38,736 nucleotides of DNA from Candidatus Wolfebacteria bacterium (GCA_002401345.1 NVSU01000007.1:1-38736), one strand, 5' to 3'. Counted from the first letter of the stretch, positions 5,912-12,603 are shown. The notes: a model not told the origin generated them from the letters alone. A program made the numbers and translations.

Positions 5912-6466
5912 ATGAAAGATATAATTATAAAAAGATATACATTTAATCGATTAACGAAAAGCATAAAAGAGAAGTTGCGACAAGGGGTTCTGTTAAATTT
6001 TCCAGATGTAGAGGTTTTTAAAACAAGATTCTATTATCAGATACCACCCAATTTTATGTTTATAGCATGGCATAAAGGCGGAATTGTGGGTCAACGATAT
6101 TTAACTACTAAAGTAAGGCCGATTGATGGAAAGAAATATAAGGTCGCAGGCATAGGTATTACTATAAGCAAAGAATTTCAAGGTAAGGGATTAGGAAAAG
6201 AGCTAACAAAGGAAGTTCTCAGGTTTATCCAAAATAGTGATTATGATTTCGTTATGGCTACTACTTCAAATAAGATTGCGATACATGTTCTAAATAAATT
6301 TGGATTTACAAAGCTGAAAAGAAAAATAACATATAAAGATATTAAAACACGAAAAATCATCACAGAAGATGAAACAGTAATGGTAAAAGATTTTCAAGAC
6401 AACAGATTAATAAAAGAAATTGAAAAATCCAAGAAACCAATTTATATGGGAGTTGGTGTCTGGTAA
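5912..6466 (+). CDS. GNAT-family N-acetyltransferase
   Basis: The protein has 184 residues. GIGITISKEFQGKGLGKELT (residues about 81-100) is GNAT motif A, whose QGKGLG loop binds the pyrophosphate of acetyl-CoA. ATTSNKIAIHVLNKFGF follows as motif B, with the typical N-K-x-G-F end. The acceptor is unknown. A 15-codon frame starts at 5868 (MEEFPYLLDN) and its TGA overlaps this ATG as ATGA, so translation may be coupled. Another short frame starts at 5848, ten or so bases after an ACATTTAAAA leader motif. The unit has its own terminator. Confidence 0.85.
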   Translation: MKDIIIKRYTFNRLTKSIKEKLRQGVLLNFPDVEVFKTRFYYQIPPNFMFIAWHKGGIVGQRYLTTKVRPIDGKKYKVAGIGITISKEFQGKGLGKELTKEVLRFIQNSDYDFVMATTSNKIAIHVLNKFGFTKLKRKITYKDIKTRKIITEDETVMVKDFQDNRLIKEIEKSKKPIYMGVGVW

Positions 6467-6475
6467 TTATAGAAA

Positions 6476-6507
6476 AAAGCCTAATCAGTAATGGTTGGGC
6501 TTTTTTT
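6476..6507 (+). terminator. Terminator of the GNAT gene
   Basis: AAAGCCTAATCA pairs with TGGTTGGGCTTT over 12 bp including two G-U pairs, followed by T7. The next promoter begins right after the T-tract. Confidence 0.88.
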
Positions 6508-6515
6508 ATTTTCTT

Positions 6516-6538
6516 AAACTTCTTGGTATACTTTTAGT
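6516..6538 (+). promoter_or_regulatory. Leaderless extended -10 promoter (tandem junction, no palindrome)
   Basis: AAACTTCTTGGTATACT contains the extended -10 box TGGTATACT (6524-6532). Six bases separate it from the ATG at 6539, so transcription should start at the A of the start codon. Confidence 0.75.
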
Positions 6539-7000
6539 ATGAATGAAAAACCACCAAATATTATGAAAACTCTCGTTAGGAGACTTACAACGAAGGGAAT
6601 CGCCTTCTTCGGCACTCTCACGGTGTTCCTGCTGGTTCTTCATGCCACGGACGAGATTGCGCGCGGCGCGGCCGCCCAGCAATACGCGGGCTTTGGAGCC
6701 GGAGAGGCCGTCCTGGTCTTTATCCTACTGATGGTCCTTTACCTCTTCGGTATCGGATGGGCCTGGAAGCAACGTAGGTTGGGCTACTGGATCGTCCTCG
6801 TGGGGTCCGCCATCGCCTTTTTGCGGACGTTCTCAGTGATCCTCGGCTTGGGCAATCCGGATCTGGAGGCCCTCTTTGCTGCCTACACCAGCGAGGCCGT
6901 AGGCGTATTCTTCGTCTTTGTCTACCTGGCCATTGCTCTGACGAGCCTGATGGCTCTCTTCCTCTCCATCTACGCACTGGTTGTCCGAAAGCGGTCATAA
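6539..7000 (+). CDS. GC-rich multi-pass membrane protein, probably horizontally acquired
   Basis: The protein has 153 residues with about four membrane helices (near 20-38, 52-70, 78-98 and 120-147) and a basic end (VVRKRS). No family is recognised. From about base 6600 to 7045 the DNA is strikingly GC-rich: 6661-6720 is about 73% G+C and 6841-6900 is 65%, while flanking genes are about one third. The first 19 codons (MNEKPPNIMKTLVRRLTTK) are AT-rich like the host. The foreign body thus appears joined to a resident promoter and start. Third positions in the body are strongly G/C, unlike every neighbour. The reading frame is intact. Confidence 0.75.
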   Translation: MNEKPPNIMKTLVRRLTTKGIAFFGTLTVFLLVLHATDEIARGAAAQQYAGFGAGEAVLVFILLMVLYLFGIGWAWKQRRLGYWIVLVGSAIAFLRTFSVILGLGNPDLEALFAAYTSEAVGVFFVFVYLAIALTSLMALFLSIYALVVRKRS

Positions 7001-7108
7001 GTTTGCAGGCCGAGGCAAGCCAACCCTCATGACCAACCCCGTGTTGAATAAATAGCTTCAATACATACTGTAGCTTTAGCAAAGGAGGGCCTGAGGAGCA
7101 TCCAATAT

Positions 7109-7136
7109 AAAAAACACTTCATATGAAGTGTTTTTT
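7109..7136. terminator. Perfect palindromic two-way terminator
   Basis: A 28-bp perfect palindrome, with AAAAAACACTTC on one side and GAAGTGTTTTTT on the other, lies between converging genes. An eroded CCTGAGGAGCATCC tail of the intergenic repeat family sits just before it (7090-7103). Confidence 0.85.
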
Positions 7137-7157
7137 CTAGTTCAAAATTATTTTTTA

Positions 7158-7520
7158 TCATGATTCCATTGAGACATTTTCAAGTCTTCTTTGGATACGC
7201 TGTGCAACGATTTTCCCTTCGTCATCACCAAGATGATCAAATAGTTTAATATATAATTTGCTAATTTTATCAGAGATGGGATTAAAGCCAGTCATAGAAT
7301 CTTCAAGATAACCTCTTGTTTTACCGCCAGAATACGTATAGCTAAATGTGTTATGGTGTGTAGCATAAAATACTCCACCAAACCGTTTATCGTTAAGTGC
7401 AAATTTCGCTAGTTCACGAATAATTTCTTGAACACCGGGATCTTTATATTCTTCAAGAAGCTCTTTAATATATTCGTTATCTTCTGTATTTATGTTTTCA
7501 AATGGGTTTTTGGTCTCCAT
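7158..7520 (-). CDS. Hypothetical protein, 120 residues
   Basis: No family is recognised. It is soluble and mostly helical. It has an acidic start, a basic helix at the end (KIVAQRIQRRLENV), and a central aromatic beta segment (GGVFYATHHNTFSYTYSGGK). Its -10 box is TGATATACT (plus-strand 7528-7536), seven bases before the ATG, so the mRNA is nearly leaderless. Confidence 0.7.
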   Translation of the reverse strand: METKNPFENINTEDNEYIKELLEEYKDPGVQEIIRELAKFALNDKRFGGVFYATHHNTFSYTYSGGKTRGYLEDSMTGFNPISDKISKLYIKLFDHLGDDEGKIVAQRIQRRLENVSMES

Positions 7521-7527
7521 AGGCTAT

Positions 7528-7536
7528 AGTATATCA
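7528..7536 (-). promoter_or_regulatory. Extended -10 promoter, near-leaderless, minus strand
   Basis: On the minus strand TGATATACT ends seven bases before the ATG at 7520. Confidence 0.65.
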
Positions 7537-7692
7537 TTTCGAGTAATAATATTAATCCTTCTTTGATTCTTGACCAATCTAAAGCTCTAAACTTCTCTAA
7601 TATATAGTTCTGAACGTATCCTGCCTGCGGAGCATTTTTTGCGATACTTATCTAATAGATCGGATTGAGAGTTAGAGCTTACTATTAAATTT

Positions 7693-7707
7693 TGGTATAA
7701 TTTCGAT
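7693..7707 (+). promoter_or_regulatory. Leaderless extended -10 promoter
   Basis: TGGTATAAT (7693-7701) is followed by six bases and the ATG at 7708. Confidence 0.75.
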
Positions 7708-7962
7708 ATGAATATAGAACAAAAACCACAAGATAATCAAGAAGAAGCTGACAAAAAGCTTCTTGAAGAAGCATCAGTCTTAATCAAAAGCCTTGAGGAA
7801 ATCGAAAATCAAGATGCTGAAATTACTGGTGTGTCAGATCAGTCAATAACTATAGGAGAGATGACTGATCATATTAAAAATTTAACTCCTATTGGTAGAG
7901 AGCATATTGAGTTTTGGAAAAAGGGAAATAAGATTATTGAAGATTTGAAAAATAAAGAATAA
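7708..7962 (+). CDS. Small acidic helical hypothetical protein
   Basis: The protein has 84 residues, no Cys, and is rich in Glu, Asp, Lys and Ile. Residues about 10-40 (QEEADKKLLEEASVLIKSL) could form a coiled coil. No family is recognised. Its ATG sits exactly six bases after a consensus TATAAT with TG extension, which fixes the start. An ACACCTCA/TGAGGTGT terminator follows within a few bases of the stop. Confidence 0.7.
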   Translation: MNIEQKPQDNQEEADKKLLEEASVLIKSLEEIENQDAEITGVSDQSITIGEMTDHIKNLTPIGREHIEFWKKGNKIIEDLKNKE

Positions 7963-7967
7963 AGAAT

Positions 7968-7998
7968 AAAAAACACCTCATCACTGAGGTGTTTTTTT
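7968..7998 (+). terminator. Terminator of the gene at 7708-7962
   Basis: AAACACCTCA and TGAGGTGTTT flank TCAC, followed by T7. Confidence 0.9.
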
Positions 7999-8007
7999 GA
8001 AAGGGAA

Positions 8008-8036
8008 CCTGCCCGAACGACGTTCAGTCGGGCGGG
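8008..8036. repeat. Convergent-junction palindrome, copy 2
   Basis: CCTGCCCGA (8008-8016) pairs with TCGGGCGGG (8028-8036), with GAACG/CGTTC inside. It lies between two facing terminators. Confidence 0.85.
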
Positions 8037-8044
8037 GAGTGGAA

Positions 8045-8080
8045 ATAAAAAAAGCCCAGAGGTCATAAATGACTTGGGCT
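8045..8080 (-). terminator. Terminator of the gene at 8101-8628
   Basis: AGCCCA (8053-8058) pairs with TGGGCT (8075-8080), with GTCAT/ATGAC inside. The A-run on the left is the minus-strand U-run. Confidence 0.8.
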
Positions 8081-8100
8081 AATACTTTGACGAGAAAATG

Positions 8101-8628
8101 TCAGATCAACAAATTAACTATTTTTGTCAACGCTATTGCAATTGATGCTATTTGTAACCAGACATAATACTTTGCATCTTTTTTATTATAAAAGTATGCA
8201 AGCATTGTGTGTGATGTAAGAAGTGCAATCCATCCTAATGTGAACATATGATGTCCCAATAGAATAAATGCAGAAAGAGTAGATATGGTGATGAGTCCCT
8301 GTAAATGTCCCATTAAACCACCTTTTCTTGCTTCCTTAACATAAATAACTAAAGCGAATATAGCAGTGAGACTTAGTATGAAGTAGTCAGTTTGAAATAA
8401 ACCACTTAATTCATTAGACCACTTATACCATCCGTAAGATGACATAGCGGCTAGTCCAACGACAGTTGAGCCTAGTAGAGTGTCCCTGCGCAAAAAATTA
8501 TATACAGCAACAAGGACATAACCAAAGATTGAGAATGGCCATCCTAATAGTATTTCAAATGCCAAAAGTGCTTTTGATAAAAGTAAGCTAATTGCTGAAA
8601 TTCCTTCCAGAATTTTCAGATTTTTCAT
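8101..8628 (-). CDS. Multi-pass membrane protein, possibly PnuC-like
   Basis: The protein has 175 residues with about six hydrophobic helices. The segment SIFGYVLVAVYNFLRRDTLL followed by SSYGWYKW resembles the PnuC-type vitamin transporter pattern, in which a short loop is followed by a helix ending in YGWW-x-W. PnuC proteins are longer (about 220), and the nicotinamide-binding residues cannot be confirmed. It could be an unrelated small membrane protein. Its promoter is the minus half of a palindromic divergent promoter, giving a leader of about 20 bases. Confidence 0.65.
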   Translation of the reverse strand: MKNLKILEGISAISLLLSKALLAFEILLGWPFSIFGYVLVAVYNFLRRDTLLGSTVVGLAAMSSYGWYKWSNELSGLFQTDYFILSLTAIFALVIYVKEARKGGLMGHLQGLITISTLSAFILLGHHMFTLGWIALLTSHTMLAYFYNKKDAKYYVWLQIASIAIALTKIVNLLI

Positions 8629-8654
8629 TTTAAAGAGCTTATTTGTTCTCCATT

Positions 8655-8700
8655 AGCGTAGCACACAATACTTGACAAGTCAAGTAATATATGATATTGT
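8655..8700. promoter_or_regulatory. Divergent back-to-back promoter 3 (palindromic -35 pair)
   Basis: ACTTGAC and GTCAAGT form an inverted repeat around AA. Plus strand: TTGACA (8672-8677)-N17-TATTGT (8695-8700). Minus strand: TTGACT (AGTCAA 8678-8683)-N17-TACGCT (8655-8660). The sequence differs from the CTAGTCAAT type but the geometry is the same. Confidence 0.7.
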
Positions 8701-8738
8701 GGTTATGAAAAGTTCTTTTAACATTTAAAACCAATATT

Positions 8739-9026
8739 ATGTCAAAGCAGAAAAGGAGACATCCATTATCAATTATAGAAGGTGTTGATCTAGATTTCAA
8801 AGCCTCGATAATTTATGATGAGGTATATGCAAAGTATGCAGATGATATTCAAAAGGAAGTAAGAAAACGTATCAGACAGGAACTCGGTGATTTATTACCA
8901 ATTGGAACAGTTATAACCTTTCCTAAGGGAGATACAACTGTTAATAGTAGTGATTATACGACAGTAGGTGATTTTCGTTATCTTATATTTCGAAAGCCAT
9001 GTATAAACATCAAAACTCCTGCATAA
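8739..9026 (+). CDS. Small hypothetical protein, 95 residues
   Basis: No family is recognised. The N terminus is basic (MSKQKRRH). A helical middle (YADDIQKEVRKRIRQELGDL) is followed by a short beta region (IGTVITFPKGDTTV). The ATG is eight bases after ACATTTAAAA, a leader motif shared with other genes, and there is no Shine-Dalgarno. Confidence 0.65.
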   Translation: MSKQKRRHPLSIIEGVDLDFKASIIYDEVYAKYADDIQKEVRKRIRQELGDLLPIGTVITFPKGDTTVNSSDYTTVGDFRYLIFRKPCINIKTPA

Positions 9027-9044
9027 GATTAAATTCAAAAGTGT

Positions 9045-9076
9045 AAGCCCAACCTTTATAGGTTGGGTTTTTTTTA
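9045..9076 (+). terminator. Terminator of the gene at 8739-9026
   Basis: AAGCCCAACCT and AGGTTGGGTT flank TTAT, followed by T8; the next promoter begins right after it. Confidence 0.88.
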
Positions 9077-9083
9077 TTTCCTC

Positions 9084-9106
9084 AAACTTCTTGATATACT
9101 ACAAGA
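9084..9106 (+). promoter_or_regulatory. Leaderless extended -10 promoter (tandem junction, no palindrome)
   Basis: AAACTTCTTGATATACT contains TGATATACT (9092-9100). Six bases separate it from the ATG at 9107. Confidence 0.75.
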
Positions 9107-9658
9107 ATGAGTAGTTCAGACAAATTTCCTGAAGAGGAACAAATAATTGAAAAACCAGATATTTTGTATCATGGATCGATAATGAAGGATTTAAAAGTCA
9201 TAGAGCCAAAAGATCATAACTATAGGGATCCACACGAAGGAGCTCTTATTTTTGCAGCACCTGATTTGGCGTTGGCAACTATTTTCATAACAAAACGTCA
9301 TCACAGTGGGTATTTTAATGACGTCCCGTTTATAGTCATTGATGAACACAGAGAATCTTTTATAAAAAAAGACAAAGGAGGGGCAGTATACGTTTTGTCG
9401 TCGGAAAATTTTAAGTGTGATTCTAAAAAGGGAATGCAACACAAAGAATGGACATGTGATATTAAAGTTAAACCGAAAGAGAAAATCGATTACCCTTCAA
9501 CACTCGATGCTATGTTAGAAAATGGAGTACAGGTATATTTTGTTGATAATAAAACATATGAGCAAGTAAAGTCTTCAGATGACGGTGGGTTAGCAATACT
9601 TAAGGATCTGAAATCAGAAAATGAAGAAAGACAGTTAAACTATAAAACATTACCGTAA
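9107..9658 (+). CDS. Possible ADP-ribosyltransferase-like (ART-fold) protein
   Basis: The protein has 183 residues. ILYHGS (residues 19-24), then EPKDHN and GALIFAAPDLALATIF (45-60), resemble the first half of the ART / RNA 2'-phosphotransferase fold, where Y-H-G is followed by a V-F-A-T/S-x-D-x-x-x-A segment lining the NAD pocket. A catalytic Glu near the end cannot be assigned with certainty. Cysteines occur only at positions about 104 and 117. It could instead be an uncharacterised family with a similar opening. It is a leaderless single-gene unit with a strong terminator. Confidence 0.6.
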   Translation: MSSSDKFPEEEQIIEKPDILYHGSIMKDLKVIEPKDHNYRDPHEGALIFAAPDLALATIFITKRHHSGYFNDVPFIVIDEHRESFIKKDKGGAVYVLSSENFKCDSKKGMQHKEWTCDIKVKPKEKIDYPSTLDAMLENGVQVYFVDNKTYEQVKSSDDGGLAILKDLKSENEERQLNYKTLP

Positions 9659-9709
9659 TCTCTATTCTACTAATTTGTTAATCATTTGGTTAGGCAAATA
9701 AGTCAAAGT

Positions 9710-9740
9710 CCTCGTCCCTTTCAGGGACGAGGCATTTTTT
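9710..9740 (+). terminator. Terminator of the gene at 9107-9658
   Basis: CCTCGTCCCT (9710-9719) and AGGGACGAGG (9723-9732) form a 10-bp perfect stem, followed by CATTTTTT. Confidence 0.92.
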
Positions 9741-9755
9741 ATTTCCTCAAACTTA

Positions 9756-9791
9756 TTGCCTACCTGCCGGTAGACAGGGTATACTTTTTGT
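9756..9791 (+). promoter_or_regulatory. Leaderless promoter with palindromic 18-bp spacer, copy 1
   Basis: TTGCCT (9756-9761), 18 bases, TATACT (9780-9785), six bases, ATG (9792). A 20-nt imperfect palindrome occupies 9759-9778. Sister promoters at 6516 and 9084 lack it but share the flanks AAACTTNTTG and TATACT. Confidence 0.75.
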
Positions 9792-10211
9792 ATGAGGCAA
9801 ATCTTATCAAAAGTCGGAGATGAATATACATGTCCAGTGGCGATTATAAATCGTGATGGAAAAATATTACTGGGTTTAAGGAATTATACTGCCGATAAAT
9901 GGAAAGATATTTCTGTATGGACATGTCCTGGAGGAAGATGTGATCCAGGAGAAACTATTGAAGAAACATTAAGAAGGGAAGTATTGGAAGAAACAGGAAT
10001 AAATGATTTAAATATTATTGAATTTCTTGGGGAGGTCCCTGGGGCTAAAGAAGGAGATAATGTCTACTTATTTCATTGCTCTACAGAACAAGAATGCAGA
10101 CTTATGGAACCTGAAAAATTCTCAGAGTGGAAATGGATTAAACCAGAAGAGGCTCCCGATAATTATGTAAATAAAGATTCTTTGGAACTTATCTTGAAAT
10201 CAAATAAATAA
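9792..10211 (+). CDS. Nudix hydrolase with a complete Nudix box
   Basis: The protein has 139 residues. The box is perfect: G48-x5-E54-x7-R62-E63-V-L-E66-E67-T-G69-I70. It coordinates Mg and activates water for hydrolysis of NDP-X substrates. VWTCPGGRCDPGE and EWKWIKPEEAP are typical of small MutT/NUDT-like enzymes that clean up nucleotides, but the exact substrate is not readable. The ATG lies six bases after TATACT, so the mRNA is expected to be leaderless. It is not similar to the Nudix at 1753 outside the box. Confidence 0.9.
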   Translation: MRQILSKVGDEYTCPVAIINRDGKILLGLRNYTADKWKDISVWTCPGGRCDPGETIEETLRREVLEETGINDLNIIEFLGEVPGAKEGDNVYLFHCSTEQECRLMEPEKFSEWKWIKPEEAPDNYVNKDSLELILKSNK

Positions 10212-10212
10212 T

Positions 10213-10243
10213 AAAAACACCTCATTACTGAGGTGTTTTTTTT
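10213..10243 (+). terminator. Terminator of the second Nudix gene
   Basis: AAACACCTCA and TGAGGTGTTT flank TTAC, followed by T8. It is almost identical to the terminator at 7968. Confidence 0.9.
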
Positions 10244-10261
10244 GAAAGGGAGGAGTGGAAA

Positions 10262-10354
10262 TAAAAAAGCCCCCAATCCGTCCATCTATTTTGTCTGCTA
10301 TTCTTGTTGATAGCATTAGGACTGCTATAGTTACAGCCGGAGTTATTGGGGGCT
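10262..10354 (-). ncRNA. Candidate small structured RNA, about 93 nt
   Basis: On the minus strand an 11-bp stem, AAGCCCCCAAT with ATTGGGGGCTT, closes about 67 bases that include a TGCTAT/ATAGCA hairpin. It is followed by a U-run (A-tract at plus 10263-10268). A TAATAT (plus 10361-10366) lies six bases before the first stem base, the same spacing as between -10 and ATG in the leaderless genes here. It stands apart from the next minus-strand gene, which ends at its own terminator (10394-10422). A peptide frame exists inside but lacks a well placed start. It could also be an unusually long-looped terminator. Confidence 0.4.
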
Positions 10355-10393
10355 TATGTCATATTACCACATACCTTAAGATAAAGAATGGAA

Positions 10394-10422
10394 ATAAAAA
10401 AAGCCCCCACAGTGGAGGGCTT
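10394..10422 (-). terminator. Terminator of the gene at 10465-11001
   Basis: AAGCCC (10401-10406) pairs with GGGCTT, with CCAC/TGG inside. The A-tract to the left is the U-run. Confidence 0.8.
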
Positions 10423-10464
10423 CATATTTAATGCTGGATGACTCATGTTTAGAGTTGAAACTAA

Positions 10465-11001
10465 TTATGTTACTAAAGCATTGTGATGTATTTTAGACAA
10501 AAAGACGTAATGTGGGAGATAATTTCCACACTCTTTTCCGAATTGTCTTTTCGATCTTTTTTCTCTTTCCTTCCATAAGTCTATAATTTTTATTTCCAAG
10601 TTCCTCAGTTTTGTCTTTATTCCAACAAAAGATACCGGTAAGGAAATATGATTATTTTTATAGTACTTACTGTTCATGTAATAAGTAGCATAGGAACTAA
10701 TATCGGAAAGCATTTTACCTATCTTTAGAATTTCTAAATTAGATTTTTCCCCTCTTTTTGTGATTAATAAAGATAATTCACTTTCAATCTCATTTAAAAG
10801 GTTTATAAGTTTTTCTCCACAATAATCTTGCTTTTTTTGATCCTCGTTCTTTATTATTGATTTCCATTCCTTTTCTATTCTTAGAGCTGACTCTTTTTTC
10901 AAACGCTCCATCTTTTTCTCATAATTTTTTTTATCCGCTCTGGAATATCTTTCTTTCTCTTCGAAAAAAATTATTAGTTTATTAAGTCTATCTTCTTTCA
11001 T
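10465..11001 (-). CDS. Lys-rich coiled-coil hypothetical protein
   Basis: The protein has 178 residues and is highly charged, with long helical stretches at 1-75 (KKNYEKKMERLKKESALRIE) and 125-155 (KTKLRNLEIKIIDLWKERE). No family is recognised. The central part carries an aromatic SSYATYYMNSKYYKNN segment. It has an individual terminator and shares divergent promoter 4 with the small gene at 11134. Confidence 0.7.
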   Translation of the reverse strand: MKEDRLNKLIIFFEEKERYSRADKKNYEKKMERLKKESALRIEKEWKSIIKNEDQKKQDYCGEKLINLLNEIESELSLLITKRGEKSNLEILKIGKMLSDISSYATYYMNSKYYKNNHISLPVSFVGIKTKLRNLEIKIIDLWKEREKRSKRQFGKECGNYLPHYVFLSKIHHNALVT

Positions 11002-11034
11002 TGGTATGCAGTTTTTATTGAACTAACTATGTTC

Positions 11035-11085
11035 AATATAACAAAACACGGAACCCTAGTCAATCGATAAATTTTGTGGTAGTGT
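11035..11085. promoter_or_regulatory. Divergent back-to-back promoter 4
   Basis: Minus strand: TTGACT-N17-TATATT (AGTCAA 11058-11063, AATATA 11035-11040). Plus strand: TAGTCA (11057-11062)-N17-TAGTGT (11080-11085). Confidence 0.75.
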
Positions 11086-11133
11086 GAGGGGAGAAAGTAA
11101 TCTTAAGTTCCAACTCAAATAATAAAGAATAAG

Positions 11134-11388
11134 ATGGAAGATCAAATATCAGCAACTGAATTAGCTTTCAATGCATACGTAAAGCTAAAAAAAGTTGATC
11201 CCGATAATGAATTAGTTAAAGTTATGGACTCGGATAGTGTGACCGATGAAGACTTTATAAATCGTTTTTGGGATAAAGAAGAACCATGGGAAGGGAAGCC
11301 TGGCTCGATGGTCTCAATGAGAGTTGAGACAAACTACTTTCTTGAAGTAAAGAAAGAGTTAAAAGAAAAACATTCTGTTGAAATATAA
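11134..11388 (+). CDS. Small acidic hypothetical protein, 84 residues
   Basis: No family is recognised. It is acidic, with a central DSDSVTDEDFINRFWDKEE segment and a helical Lys/Glu end (LEVKKELKEKH). The plus-strand promoter lies about 50 bases upstream. A terminator begins six bases after the stop. Confidence 0.65.
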   Translation: MEDQISATELAFNAYVKLKKVDPDNELVKVMDSDSVTDEDFINRFWDKEEPWEGKPGSMVSMRVETNYFLEVKKELKEKHSVEI

Positions 11389-11394
11389 AACAAT

Positions 11395-11423
11395 AAAGCC
11401 CAACCGAAAGGAAGGGCTTTTTA
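11395..11423 (+). terminator. Terminator of the gene at 11134-11388
   Basis: AAAGCCC (11395-11401) pairs with GGGCTTT (11414-11420), with CC/GG inside; T-run follows. Confidence 0.8.
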
Positions 11424-11475
11424 TTTGCCGCTTAGAATACAGGTTCCAACTAAGTGTTTTTGTTTTGAAAGTGAA

Positions 11476-11504
11476 CCTGCCCGAACGACGTTCAGTCGGG
11501 CGGG
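11476..11504. repeat. Convergent-junction palindrome, copy 3
   Basis: CCTGCCCGA (11476-11484) pairs with TCGGGCGGG (11496-11504). It is preceded by a fragment (ACAGGTTC then CAACTAAGTG) that could be a deletion scar of repeat family 1. Confidence 0.82.
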
Positions 11505-11512
11505 GAGTAGAA

Positions 11513-11542
11513 ATAAAAAAAGCCCTCATGGTGGAGGGCTTT
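11513..11542 (-). terminator. Terminator of the gene at 11550-11912
   Basis: AAAGCCCTC and GAGGGCTTT flank ATGGTG. The 40 bases 11510-11549 are identical to 12601-12640, which end a different, unrelated gene. Confidence 0.88.
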
Positions 11543-11549
11543 ATGATTC

Positions 11550-11912
11550 CTAATCTATAGAAATCTTTTTTACGACATCAATATGCATGTGCCTTAAAAG
11601 ATTTTTAGCAATTAAAGCTGTATCTTTTCCATGGGTACCATCAGCAGCACTTCTTAATAAAACCATCATACTTAATTTGTTATATCCAATTGCTTCTGGA
11701 ATACCAAGATTTAATTTATGTACATCATTTCCAACGAAGACATGTCCACTTTCCCATATTTTTTTGACAATGGAACGCAAAGCTTCATTCTGGGGATTTA
11801 TTTTCCCTTCATTGGCTTCATCAAGAGTTGCTATCAAAAGCTTTTCATATGCATACTCAAGAAATGGTTTCGCTTCTCTTTCGGTATTAATCGTTATAAC
11901 TATTTGTCCCAT
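11550..11912 (-). CDS. Hypothetical protein, 120 residues
   Basis: No family is recognised. It is an alpha/beta soluble protein opening MGQIVITINTEREAKPFLEY, with a segment GHVFVGNDVHKLNLGIPEAI near the middle and a helical end. The leader has GAACATTTAAAAA eight bases before the ATG (plus 11921-11933) and no Shine-Dalgarno. Confidence 0.7.
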   Translation of the reverse strand: MGQIVITINTEREAKPFLEYAYEKLLIATLDEANEGKINPQNEALRSIVKKIWESGHVFVGNDVHKLNLGIPEAIGYNKLSMMVLLRSAADGTHGKDTALIAKNLLRHMHIDVVKKISID

Positions 11913-11952
11913 CTTTAAGGTTTTTAAATGTTCAAACTAATTTACTAACTTC

Positions 11953-12003
11953 AATATACATAAACAGAGACATCTAGTCAATCAGTAAGTTTTGTTGTAG
12001 TGT
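11953..12003. promoter_or_regulatory. Divergent back-to-back promoter 5
   Basis: Minus strand: TTGACT-N17-TATATT (AGTCAA 11976-11981, AATATA 11953-11958). Plus strand: TAGTCA (11975-11980)-N17-TAGTGT (11998-12003). Confidence 0.75.
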
Positions 12004-12046
12004 GAGAGAAGTTAAAGAGAACATAGAACATTTAAAATTTGATATT

Positions 12047-12487
12047 ATGAAAGTAAAAGTGTGGGTAACTCAAATCACAGAAGGTTTAGAGTACAATGGG
12101 TGTATTGAACTCAACGATATAAAGTTTGACTACAATGTTCTTTTCGGTGTCCATATAGATAAGTTGGATGATCAAGAAGATCCTGATGGAATAGAAGAAC
12201 TTAAAGCACAAACTAAAAAGCTTTTTCAATTTTCTCTTAAAAGAGAAAATGAGGAAATAGAAATCGATGATACATTGTTCGGTTTTTTGTTGGGGACAGT
12301 AGGAGTGCAAGTTGTTGAATTTTACAACAACCCACAAGCACAATCGTCTAATCAAGGAGTAATAGGAGAATTAGTTCGTGGTACGTCTCCGCTCCCTGGA
12401 CAAATGACAATTGGATGTAATGTTACATATGACATACCTGAGGAAGATATTCCTGGTGGACTAATGACAAATCAGACCATTCAATAA
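12047..12487 (+). CDS. Hypothetical protein, 146 residues
   Basis: No family is recognised. It is acidic, with beta-rich N- and C-terminal parts (MKVKVWVTQITEGLEY and GQMTIGCNVTYDIPEEDIPG). The ATG at 12047 is chosen over an in-frame GTG at 12002 because that GTG lies in the plus-strand -10 region. The ATG is nine bases after ACATTTAAAA, the shared leader motif. Confidence 0.7.
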   Translation: MKVKVWVTQITEGLEYNGCIELNDIKFDYNVLFGVHIDKLDDQEDPDGIEELKAQTKKLFQFSLKRENEEIEIDDTLFGFLLGTVGVQVVEFYNNPQAQSSNQGVIGELVRGTSPLPGQMTIGCNVTYDIPEEDIPGGLMTNQTIQ

Positions 12488-12508
12488 AATTTATTCCCAA
12501 TTACACTC

Positions 12509-12540
12509 AAAAGAAGTAACGAAAGTTACTTCTTTTTTTT
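12509..12540 (+). terminator. Terminator of the gene at 12047-12487
   Basis: AAGAAGTAAC and GTTACTTCTT flank GAAA, with a long T-run. Confidence 0.9.
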
Positions 12541-12603
12541 ATTTCTGCATACTATACGTTTTGCAATCTTTTATTATTCTTTTTTTTAAAAGGCGGGATG
12601 GAA

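Noticed and set aside
6720-7082. Minus-strand frame in the GC-rich gene
   Set aside because: An Arg/Pro-rich shadow frame typical of high-GC DNA; the plus-strand frame has membrane helices and a leaderless promoter.
10267-10355. Short peptide gene on the minus strand
   Set aside because: A frame exists through the hairpin but no start fits the promoter; structure is the better explanation.
12002-12046. Upstream GTG start of the gene at 12047
   Set aside because: The GTG lies in the plus-strand -10 region.
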